Part shown: positions 9,843-18,767 of the stretch, one piece after another
How positions within the stretch are numbered: the first letter of the stretch is position 1
Layout of the letters: every line of letters starts with the position of its first letter
From: Bedellia somnulentella
Taxonomy: Eukaryota > Arthropoda > Insecta > Lepidoptera > Bedelliidae
Reading direction: 5' to 3'
NCBI GenBank assembly: GCA_963576735.1
Contig: OY755182.1
Location: forward strand, 3,100,001 to 3,164,000
Length of the DNA: 64,000 bases
Translations under genes and position numbers: made by a program
Notes under the pieces: generated by a model
Told to the model about the DNA's origin: nothing
The model's database searches: none
Seen by the model: the letters and a program-made list of their open reading frames with translations, nothing else

Positions 9843-10220
9843 GATGATTCGGGTGTCAAAATTTTTCTACAGAGTGTTATAAGAACAATCTTTTACATGG
9901 CTTAGATTGATCTTGTAACGTGGGTTTCCTCACTATAGTTTCTTCACCGTTGACTATCTTGATCAATTAACCATAGATGTGACATTGTTGGCAACATGGA
10001 AAAGGCTAGAAAACATGGAAGATTCTACTTGGAATACTTAGGGAGTGGCATAAGTACAGCCATACCAAGATTGTTAATATGATAATTCATAATCTAAATG
10101 AAATAAAGGCGTATTATTGTAACAAATAATTCTGGTTTATAGCCTCACTTCCATTGAACTAAGCAGTCAGTAAAAAAATCAAGGCTTCTAAACTTGAGAG
10201 TAACTAACATTTATTTGCAG

Positions 10221-10369
10221 GCCAAAATACACAATAAGAGAGGAGAAAACCTCTTACAAAGTGTCTATGTGGTTGACAATCCGACAGTTCTCAAGGAGTG
10301 ACATCGGAACCTACAATTGTGTTAGTACCAACTCGCTTGGAAAGAGCGAAGGGACACTTAGGTTATATG
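10221..10369 (+). CDS. Lachesin/DIP-type Ig protein, second half of Ig domain 3
   Basis: The exon follows ACATTTATTTGCAG and ends at TATATG|GTGGGT. With the two bases carried over it encodes GPKYTIREEKTSYKVSMWLT, then IRQFSRSDIGTYNCVSTNSL and GKSEGTLRLY. The D-x-G-x-Y-x-C motif (DIGTYNC) holds the second cysteine of the Ig fold, and SLGKSEGTLRLY is the usual closing strand in this family. The single last base (G) begins the codon completed at 10930. Ig3 is therefore complete across two exons. Confidence 0.9.
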
Positions 10370-10477
10370 GTGGGTAAATGCAATCACTTACTAAAATGGG
10401 GACCGTAAAAGAGATCTATAGTATTATCTATTAGTTCTCAAATCTAATTTATTATTTTACAATATTGTAAAATGTGA

Positions 10478-10718
10478 TGTGTAGTGTCGGCTAAGAATAG
10501 TACTACCCCATTTCTTTCGGTGGGTGTACGTAAAAGGCGACTAACGTATTGGGAGTATTGGGGCTTTAAGGGTTTTTGGGCGATGCGGTTGGAGACCCAT
10601 CACAAACAACCTTTATTTTACCATCTTTCCCTATTCAACTTTTCAAAAGTGGCTGAAGAGTTTTTAATTGACTGGCTACCCCTTCTAGGGATTTATAGCC
10701 GTGAGTATATGTATGTAC
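10478..10718 (+). repeat. Repeat A, full length
   Basis: A complete + strand copy from GTGTAGTGTCGGCTAAGAAT through GGCGATGCGGTTGGAGACCC to ATAGCCGTGAGTATATGTA. It is inserted in the intron between Ig exons at 10369 and 10930. Confidence 0.85.
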
Positions 10719-10929
10719 AATATTGTTTTGTAAAATAATATTTCAAAAATATGTTTCCTTCAAATAATTAAACTGAATTGAAATTTTTAATAGTTCAGAG
10801 CAACATATATTTCGACGAAAAATATTTTAAAAAGGCGAATTTAGTAACTTTTGTGTTAAATATTTCCCTATAATGTTGGTCTTTTTCATTTTTGTACGGC
10901 ATAATGTAATCTAATAACATTTGTTTCAG

Positions 10930-10990
10930 AAATAAAGCTCAATTCTTATTCGGAGGATTTCAATAATCAGATTAGTGTTGCTGGTGGTGG
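10930..10990 (+). CDS. Lachesin/DIP-type Ig protein, post-Ig3 exon
   Basis: After the acceptor TTTGTTTCAG the frame continues the previous exon as YEIKLNSYSEDFNNQISVAG, ending GG before a possible donor GTACCT at 10991. LYEIK after the Ig3 domain is common in lachesin-like proteins, so the exon is probably real. Its 3' limit is less sure: the donor is weaker, and reading on as a terminal exon is possible. No hydrophobic anchor or GPI signal is encoded before 10990. The following candidate intron has been entered by the transposon at 11146. Confidence 0.7.
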
Positions 10991-11754
10991 GTACCTTTTA
11001 TTTATATTATAATTTTACTGACATTAAATTACCAGGGATATTCATAGACTTAGTAAATTCCAGACCTGGTGTGTAAGTTAATACCAAGCCATGCTCAGTA
11101 TTTAGTATTTTTTAAGGATAACGTTCAGAAAAAAAGTAATTATATGGGTCAATCCGGCATTTGGTGCAAACTACATGTTCCAATGAATTTAGTATTAAAA
11201 ATATAAGTAAATTAAAATAGTTTGAATACAAATTTATGCATTTCAGAGTAATAAAGTAGGCGCATAAATAGTTTTGTCTTTATGACTTTCCTGTAGTCTA
11301 CAACGATCCAAAGACACGTCGAAATTTCATTCATATCCTATGTTCCTGCTCCTGTACCTATACTCTCAAGTCGATGGTCATTACAATATCCGTTTGAGAA
11401 ATAAAAATTTTAGTGGAATTAAAGGTTTGAGTAGTACCATTTTTTATTTAAAAAGGCTGTATTATTTAAAATACGTTTTTACCCAATTTTATTGAAATGT
11501 AATTTTGTCAAAGTATTTTTGTCATTCACATCCGCCTGCAAACTAAAATATTTACCTGAATCAAATCCATCCCTGGTTGGGTCGTTGACACTCGCGCGCG
11601 CGACTCGTCACTCAGTCGGCCGTTAGAGGTCAAGTAGGATGGATGTTCGTGAGTGCTGAAGAAAATATTCGCAATCTCCGTGGCAACTACGTGTTTTGGT
11701 ACGGAGGTAGTGTGATTACCATCCTGCCATTGTTAATGTAAGTATACAGTTTAT

Positions 11755-13559
11755 TTGTACTCGCTTTATATAGTTTTACTAGTTTTGGGTTGGTTTTGCT
11801 ATGGCTATGGAAGTGGCAAAGAGAAAATAAAAATTGTTTGGACAAAAAAGAAAATTGAAGATTATCCTCGAAACCTCATCGAGAAGTTAGACGCCATACA
11901 GAACACATATTTGAACCACTGTCATGCTATTGCCATGCAGTATTTTGCTATAAAAGAGCTAAAACAAAGCATCAAAATGACGAAATATTGATACACATTG
12001 ACTTTAGCGAAAATTACTGCCTGAAGTATCATGAAGAGATTCAGTCGTTTCATTTTGGTGGCAGTAGAGGACAGGTGTCTCTACATACAGGCGTTCTCTA
12101 CTACATAGACAGGGAAAAAAAACACTTGCAAGTAAATCCTTCTGCACATTCAGCAAAAATTTAAACCACGACGCAGGTTCCATTTGGGCACATTTAACTC
12201 CTATATTAAAAATGGCACAGAATCTTGTATCACCGCTGAAAACCGTCCATTTTTTGTCAGACTCTCCCAGCAGTCAATATCGCAATCGTTACATTTTCTA
12301 TTTAACTGCAAAATTAAATGAAGAAGTTCCTGACTTGGAAAAAGTGACCTGGAATTACCAAGAAGCCGGGCACGGCAAAGGTGCTCCTGATGGGGTTGGG
12401 GCTGTCATTAAGCGAACTGCTGATAATTTCGTGAAATTTGGTGGTGACATTGGCTCGTTTGAGGCTTTTACCGAAATAATAGCACAACAAGTCCAAAATG
12501 TTCACATTGAAATCATAAGTGAAGACGAAGTAACCAAAGACAGATTTCCGAAAAATATTCCATGCTTCAAAGGGACTATGAAAGTTCATCAGGTAAAAAT
12601 AATACTACTGAGTTCTATTAATATTGCTTGTACCATTTTTACATTAAGTTAAAGTTTATTTTTATTTTTAGGTGGTTTGGTGCTCGTCACAGCCTCACAT
12701 AATTGCACTTCGAAGCCTTAGTTGTTTCATGTGCGAAGACAACTACGTACTGTGTAGCCACGACAAACATTTGGGGAATTTGAATTTTGGTGCATTGTCC
12801 AATGAAACCTGTAACAGTAGCCAGTTGGTAGATACCGGACAAATAGATGATGATCTTCACATTGATTCGCCAACATTTGCGAGTAACATCGATCTGTTAG
12901 ATGATAATAACCTTCAAATTGACTTGGCCTCTAACATGGACGTATTTAATAACGACACTAATCTGGATACGCCAAGGCCCAAAGTACAAATTTTGTCTGA
13001 TATACGACTAAACTGGCAGAATCACATGTTTTACAAAAAACCATCTGGTACTTTTAATCCATTTGATCAGCGCGATTTCGAAAAATTTATTCAAGGAAGG
13101 TCTGAGGAGCCTTACGAACACACAAAAGAAAACTCAGATGTGGATTATTCTGCTTCCATAGATAAAATATGCGAAAATTCAAACAAAGAAAATGACACCA
13201 TGGAAATTGATCAACCCCACGAAGAACTTATTAAATCTAATAATTCTTATTCTGAAAATGTCTTGGATGTCAATGGGAAATATGACATAGATGATTGGGT
13301 GATCGTAGAGTATAAAATTCGTACTAAATCATGCTATTTCATTGGTAAAATAGTCCAAAAAGTTACTACCAGAGAATACAAATTGCACTTCTTGAAGAGG
13401 GCTCAGGGCGTTAAAGAAGGTACAAAGTTTGGTTGGCCAATAAACACTGATGAAGACACTGTACCAGAATCCCAAATTATTCACCATTTGGAGGAACCTC
13501 AGAAAAACAGAAGAGGACAATTAATTTTTTCTAAGTTGCCAAATCTTAATTTTAAGTGA
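11755..13559 (+). pseudogene. Broken transposase-like gene with possible D-D-D core, one intron
   Basis: Three frames must be joined. 11755 to about 11975 ends in IKELKQSIK. About 11973-12120 encodes NDEILIHIDFSENYCLKYHE, then EIQSFHFGGSRGQVSLHTGV. From about 12113 the frame reads TLASKSFCTFSKNLNHDAGS, then HFLSDSPSSQYRNR and EAGHGKGAPDGVGAVIKR, to 12592. One frameshift lies near 11973 and one in the A8 run at 12113-12120. A GT-AG intron (12593-12671) is followed by an open 295-codon exon ending at 13559; it starts VVWCSSQPHI and ends with a W-V-Y / YIGK-like domain. The conserved aspartates in HIDFSENY, FLSDSPSSQY and GKGAPDG are spaced like a DDD/DDE nuclease; this reading is inference. Similar uncharacterised proteins are recalled from insects and other arthropods, not checked. 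Confidence 0.65.
12593..12671 (+). other. 79 bp GT-AG intron in the transposon gene
   Basis: The donor is CATCAG|GTAAAA and the acceptor TTTTTATTTTTAG|GTGG. Removing it fuses KVHQ to VVWC in the same frame with no codon split, and the intron contains stops in that frame. Its A/T-rich 3' end fits a normal insect intron. Confidence 0.8.
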
Positions 13560-13639
13560 CGTTTCTGCGTTGTTGATTTCACAATTGATCTCAAATTTGT
13601 TCCTATTGAAGTAATAATTACATGTTATTACATGTTTTA

Positions 13640-14380
13640 ACTAGTGATAGGTAGATTACTGTACCTTCTGGTGACAAATTGTTTTTATTTGTGTAGATGT
13701 AGTGAAAACAATTGTTTTTATTTGTGTAGATTATTTTAGTTTTGTGATTATTATGATTATTTTTGTTTGATGTTGTTGTTACGATGATTACCTCATAATT
13801 TCAATTCTCAATGGCTATTAAGAAAAAACTTGTGAGATTGCTTATTGTTTCGATAAAAATAATTTAATAGAGATTATTGAGTTAGTATTATTACGTTTTT
13901 AAGGAGAATGATAATGTTCTAAGCTTTCCTATTATGTTGTTTACGTTTTGAATATTTGTTTTAAAAATGACTACTAGTGATAGGTATATTACTGTACTGG
14001 TGAAAAATTGTAGAGACCCGAAAGGCCAGCGGAATATTATTTTATAACGATTTTTGTTTGTTTTGAGATAACAATTGTTTTTATTTGTGTAACTTATTTT
14101 AGTTTTGTGATTATTATGATTATTTTTGTTTGATGTTGTTGTTACGATGATTACCTGATAATTTCAATTCTCAATATTGCAATTAGGAAAAAAACTTGTG
14201 AGATTGCTTATTGTTTCGATAAAAAATATTTAATAAGTAGAGATTATTGAGTCTGCGAAGTATTATTACGTTTTTAAGAAGAATGATAAAGTTCTAAGCT
14301 TTCCTATGCTATAATTATGTTAGTCAAAACATAATTATGTTGTTTACGTTTTAAATATTTGTTTTAAAAATGTTTTAAAA
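13640..14380 (+). repeat. Imperfect tandem duplication, unit about 330-400 bp
   Basis: Copy 1 (about 13640-13969) and copy 2 (about 13970-14380) share CTAGTGATAGGTA, TTTTGTGATTATTATGATTA, GATGTTGTTGTTACGATGAT, AACTTGTGAGATTGCTTATT and TTCTAAGCTTTCCTAT in the same order. Copy 2 has extra segments. It lies in the 3' non-coding part of the transposon. Confidence 0.8.
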
Positions 14381-14564
14381 TTACCTACTAAGTGACCAAA
14401 AAATTAAAAGACTTATTCATGGTTGTGAAATAAATAACAATGTACCTTTTTAGATATTATTATGTTATAATTTTGATCTTTTGAATAAAAGTACTGATTT
14501 GAAAGAACTTAGTGGACTTAATTTAAACCAACAGTAAATTATTCTCCTCTCTCTTCTTTAATTT

Positions 14565-14658
14565 TTCATTACCATCTATTATAATTTCATTACCATCGCA
14601 AAGTTTCATTCCTTTCCAGACCTAATTCATTACCATCCTGACGTATTTCATTACCATC
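14565..14658 (+). repeat. Four TTCATTACCATC repeats upstream of a TATA box
   Basis: Exact copies lie at 14565-14576, 14586-14597, 14626-14637 and 14647-14658, with a degraded fifth (ATTACCTTCCATC) near 14668-14680. They are regularly oriented on the + strand. They could be subterminal transposase sites or upstream promoter elements. Confidence 0.8.
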
Positions 14659-14693
14659 TATTCCTTAATTACCTTCCATCGTTTTTCTGAGCG

Positions 14694-14730
14694 TATAAAA
14701 GTAATACACAAGTGCCTTTCGCACAGTTTC
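14694..14730 (+). promoter_or_regulatory. TATA box with initiator-like site, pointing out of the transposon
   Basis: TATAAAAG at 14694-14701 lies ~30 bp before CACAGTTTCG, a spacing typical of an insect core promoter. It is ~140 bp inside the right end and reads toward flanking DNA. No gene starts in the next 140 bp, so it may be a relic promoter. Confidence 0.45.
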
Positions 14731-14842
14731 GTAGCTATATTGAAGCTAAACAATAGTAAAAGATAAAAATTTCAGAAACTTACATTATTTTTTATTTTTT
14801 AAAATTGAACCAAATTTAACGAACTGGCGGAACGACCCATAT

Positions 14843-15162
14843 CTGTTGTTTGAAGTGATACGCTCAAATTGGTACATTCATTACATTTATATACCATGGT
14901 TAGGCATTATTACTATTTCTGACTGAAAGTGTCGAGCAGACTTCTTTTTACTGACAATCTAAGGTTGAGGATGTGTCAAACATTTGGGGTTGTTACATTG
15001 TTGTGGTTTTTTACATTCTTACTTCGTCTTCTGTTTAATTTAACGATTTAGGATCTATCCTTTATCTATTCTGCTCTGTTCCAATGTTTACTTTATGGTG
15101 AAGACTGTAATATCATATTTTTTTGTAAAATAAAGATTTTTGTATATTTATTTAAAGATAAT
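14843..15162. other. AT-rich DNA without recognisable features
   Basis: No coding frame or repeat family was recognised between the transposon and the next repeat A pair. Confidence 0.4.
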
Positions 15163-15576
15163 AATACATACATACTTATACACATACACTCGCGGCTATA
15201 AATCCCTTAACTGGGTAGCCAGAGCTTTGGAATAAAAAAATCTTCAGCCACTTTGTTGATTGTTGACAGTTGATTGGGGAAAAGATGCTAATAATAAATG
15301 TTTTTGGTGACGGGTCTCCAACCACATCGCCCAAAAATCACTTAAAAAGCCCCTATACCCTTAGTCGCCTCTTACGTACACCCGCCGGCTAACGGTATTG
15401 GGGCTTTTAAGGGATTTTCGGGCGATGCGGTTGGAGACCCGTCACCAACAACCTTTATTTTTACCATCTTTTCTCCATTATCAATTCCAAAAGTGGCTGA
15501 GGAATTTCTAATTCCTTAGCTCTGGTTACCCCTTTTACGGATTTACAGCCGTGAGTATATGTATGTATGTATGTAT
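15163..15576. repeat. Two repeat A copies joined head to head
   Basis: 15163 to about 15388 is a minus strand copy and about 15388-15576 a + strand copy. They meet at ACACCCGCCGGCTAACGG. Each lacks its own first ~70 bases, so the pair forms a large imperfect palindrome with the tails outside. Confidence 0.8.
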
Positions 15577-15931
15577 AATAATATAAAAAATAATTCAAAA
15601 AGTGGTGATCACTACGTAAATCGATTGTTTGTTTTTTAACTCTCCAAATCATTTCCTTCTTAGCCACATCCCCAAATAAATAATAAACATAATTTACTTT
15701 GTTAAAGTTATTCAATAATTTAAAATTTACGAATAAAATAAGAAACAGTTTTGTCCACAGGTTTGACGGAGGCGGCGAAAGGACATAGCAGCCATTTTGA
15801 AACGAGAATATTATTGATTATATGTATATGTTATGTATCGATTTTTGTTTTGACATAGTCCAGTCATGATAAGTTTTGTACATATATAGTGTTGGTAAGA
15901 GTGTTTTCTGACGTATAATAATTATTAACTA

Positions 15932-16180
15932 TGCCGTGTAGTGCCGGCTTAGAAATGTCGCCACCCCTTTCTACCCACGGGTGTCGTAAGAGGCGACTAA
16001 GGGTAATGGGGCTTTTTATTGGATTTTTGGGCGATGCGGTTGGAGACCCATCACCAAAAACCTTTATTTTTACCATCTTTTCCCCACTCAACTTCCAAAA
16101 GTGGCTGAGGAATTTCTCATTCCAAAGCTCTGGCTACCCCGTTAAGGGTTTTATAACCGTGAGTATGTGTATGTATGAAT
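15932..16180 (+). repeat. Repeat A, full length
   Basis: TGCCGTGTAGTGCCGGCTTA to AACCGTGAGTATGTGTATG, with all internal blocks present (GGCGATGCGGTTGGAGACCC, TTTTCCCCACTCAACTTCC). Confidence 0.85.
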
Positions 16181-16762
16181 GTTATTTTTTTAAACCACAG
16201 ATTTTATTTGAATTTATAAAGTAGATATAATTTAATGCAATTATTTTAGCATTTTAAATATGTTAAGTGGTTTGTTGAAAAGTAAATTGTCAATTATATA
16301 GTTTACAATCATCGTTTGTTCTATTTGTGATTTTATGTATGTTTATTTCTTATAAAACGTAAGATGATTTCAGTATAATAAAATTAGTGATATTTTTTAC
16401 TGTTAAAACTGTTAAGTTAGTATCTGAAATAAGGAATAATTATTGATAAGTTGTAAATATTGTTATTACTTAGCATAAAAGTTACATACAACGATAAGAA
16501 ATCGACACGTCACAATATAATATAACTTTTATTTCTTAATAAATTTGTCTGTTAAATAATTATTAGATAAATTTGTTACGAAATAAAACGAAGAGAATAT
16601 CTGTAATGCTAACTTTAACCGTACATACATACATCGCTTGAAACCGCCAAAATTGTAAACACAACAAATAAGTTATAAACTCATTAATCCCATAATAAGA
16701 CTGTTAAAAACAAATTAAATGGTATGAATCAACTTCTGTTCTTTTATTTATCATACATACAT
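16181..16762. other. AT-rich DNA without recognisable features
   Basis: No coding frame longer than chance and no family match was seen; short CATA runs occur near 16624 and 16752. Confidence 0.4.
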
Positions 16763-17078
16763 ATCCGGTTCCAATCTTGGGTCGGGCCTACACCAATTTG
16801 TCTTTTCTAAAGTCATATGTGTGTGGTCATATATCATGGTTGTTAACGGTGAGGGTACACATCGTGAGGAAACCCACATGGCTGAATTGTACTAAGTCAT
16901 GTGACAGTGTGTTCGTACAAAACGGCGATAGGCCTGCCCCCTATCACGTGAGTACACTGTCTAAGCAAAATGTGGGTACCTTCTCTGGACACTCTAGATG
17001 GCGCTGCCATGTGAGTTCAGAAGTATTGGTACCTCTGTGAACCCCTTCGGGAATAAACGGCGTGAACGTTGATGTTAT
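16763..17078 (+). repeat. SINE-B, lacking most of the tRNA head
   Basis: It starts at CCGGTTCCAATCTTGGGTCG, just inside the B box, and follows the family body to CAACCCCTTCGGG(A)AT and CGGCGTGAACGTT. It is 5'-truncated. Confidence 0.8.
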
Positions 17079-17092
17079 GTTACATACATATA

Positions 17093-17262
17093 TATTTACG
17101 CCATTACGTCGCATTGGGGTAGGCAGAGATCATCAATCGCAACTTTGTAAGATTCTGGAAAATCTCCGTTGCTTTGTTTAAATTTTTCAATATTTTCATA
17201 CATGCTTTTTATTCATTATACTTCGGACGCCTGCCTTTTTGAGCCCACTGTGACTCTCTCTC
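17093..17262 (-). repeat. LINE-L 3' end fragment
   Basis: Minus strand LINE-L terminus: TACGCCATTACGTCGCATTG, GGCAGAGATCATCAATCGCA and CATACATGCTTTTTATTC, followed by TTCGGACGCCTGCC. Confidence 0.7.
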
Positions 17263-17463
17263 TCTCATTTATTTAATTATATTCAAACTATTGTCGTGTT
17301 CTCTATCATCAAATTATAATATTACTATTAAATAAAAGCCAGGGAGGCTTGCGTGAAAAGTTAACAATAAAAGTCAATGCGATCTGTGACTGTAAAATAC
17401 ATGTGCCCGGTGAGATGGTTCCATGGCCAAAAACCTTACATTTAAGTAAGCAAGCCATATTAC

Positions 17464-17598
17464 TTGTAGTGTCTGCTTAGAATAGCACTACCCCGTTTCT
17501 AGCGATGAGTGTACGTAGGAGGCGACTAACGGTATAGTGGGTTTTAAGGGATTTTTGGGCGATGCGGTTGGAAACCCATCACTAACAACCTTTACTTT
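17464..17598 (+). repeat. Repeat A, 5' part, split by the I-clade LINE
   Basis: Head and core of repeat A up to CAACCTTTACTTT. The remaining 3' part resumes at 23257 after the LINE. AACCTTTACTTT is present on both sides (17587-17598 and 23257-23268), giving a 12 bp target duplication. Confidence 0.85.
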
Positions 17599-17708
17599 GG
17601 ACTTTTTGGCGGGAAGTCTACGAGAGCGGGAGTTTAAAATTTGTTAAATATTTAAATTGATTATTAATGTAGTAAATTTAATTTATTTGGTTAGTTCTCA
17701 CCATCAAA

Positions 17709-18767
17709 ATGCCCACCGATAGTGGCGGTGTGGCGCCAAATACTAAGAAGCGAAAAATTGACAGCAAAATTACCAGTAATATGGATAAGTATAAACCATT
17801 CATTAAAGCAAACTATATCAGAGTTTATCCTGATAATTTAATATTGAATGAATATGCAGTGTTCGTGGCATCTGTTAACGATGACAAAATCGGTAATAGA
17901 GACCCCATTCAGATTCAGTCGCTATTTAGCAAATATATCAAAGGGCAATATGAAATGAACAGGATTAATGCTTACAAACTGAAAATTAATTTCAAACAAT
18001 CAACTGCTGCCAATGATTTCTTAAACTACAGCGAACAATTGATAGAAAAGCATGGTATCAGGGCATTCATTCCAAGTAGTTTTGTCGAGAAAGTGGGAGT
18101 GGTACAGTTTGTGCCCGAAGAGATGGGTAATGAGGACCTTTTTAGATCCCTATCCTGCCAATATGAAATTATTTCTATAAGGAGATTCATGAAGAAGGAT
18201 GAAGATGGTAATTTATTTCCATTAAAATCAATTTCTGTCACTTTTGTATCTAGTTCATTACCAGAGTTTATTTATTTGGACCGATGGAGGTCAAAAGTGT
18301 CTCCATACATTTCTCCTCTGCTCCAGTGTTTTAAATGTTTAAAGTTTAACCATTCAGCAAAAATTTGTAAAAATAATCAAATATGTTCCATATGTGCCGG
18401 TGCGCATTCCTACAAAGACTGTAATAAGGAAAATGAAATTAAATGCAGTAATTGTGGGGGGGCCCATTTGGCAATATCTAAAACATGTCCGATTAAACAA
18501 GCTAAAATTAATAAAAAGAAAACCCTAAGCTATGCAAACATAGTTAGTAACAATACAAATGTTAAGTCTTTTCCACCTTTGCCTAGAAAAATAACCGAAG
18601 CAGTCCAATGTACAAATAATAATGTAAAACACCATGACATAGTAAATAACATGGATATAATTAATGCCATAATTAAAACATTGGTAATAATAGGGAATAG
18701 CAATGATACACCAAGAAACACAGAGAAAATTAAAGAAATTTTATTAAATAATCTTAAAACCAAATAA
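17709..18767 (+). CDS. LINE ORF1, gag-like nucleic-acid-binding protein
   Basis: A 352-residue intact protein that would package LINE RNA into a ribonucleoprotein and act as a chaperone during target-primed reverse transcription. The N-terminus is basic (KKRKID at about residues 13-18). The central part shows a weak RNA-recognition-like region. Three zinc knuckles follow at about residues 206-262: CFKCLKFNHSAKIC, CSICAGAHSYKDC and CSNCGGAHLAISKTC. These are the CCHC array of I/Jockey-type ORF1 proteins. The start at 17709 is the first ATG after the ~110 bp 5' UTR. The stop overlaps the ORF2 start (TAATG), suggesting translation by termination-reinitiation. Confidence 0.9.
   Translation: MPTDSGGVAPNTKKRKIDSKITSNMDKYKPFIKANYIRVYPDNLILNEYAVFVASVNDDKIGNRDPIQIQSLFSKYIKGQYEMNRINAYKLKINFKQSTAANDFLNYSEQLIEKHGIRAFIPSSFVEKVGVVQFVPEEMGNEDLFRSLSCQYEIISIRRFMKKDEDGNLFPLKSISVTFVSSSLPEFIYLDRWRSKVSPYISPLLQCFKCLKFNHSAKICKNNQICSICAGAHSYKDCNKENEIKCSNCGGAHLAISKTCPIKQAKINKKKTLSYANIVSNNTNVKSFPPLPRKITEAVQCTNNNVKHHDIVNNMDIINAIIKTLVIIGNSNDTPRNTEKIKEILLNNLKTK

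Larger units (their letters stand above)
11146..14838 (+). mobile_element. DNA transposon with GGGTC-type inverted ends and 4 bp ATAT duplication
   Basis: The left end reads GGGTCAATCCGGCATTTGGT. The right end read inward on the minus strand is GGGTCGTTCCGCCAGTTCGT; about 15 of 20 positions agree. ATAT flanks both sides (11142-11145, 14839-14842), consistent with a 4 bp target duplication, although ATAT is self-complementary and could be part of the ends. Inside is a spliced, frameshifted gene (11755-13559), an imperfect ~330 bp tandem duplication (13640-14380), four TTCATTACCATC repeats (14565-14658) and a TATA box (14694). The superfamily is not identified; GGGTC ends and a 4 bp target are compatible with more than one cut-and-paste group. 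Confidence 0.6.
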
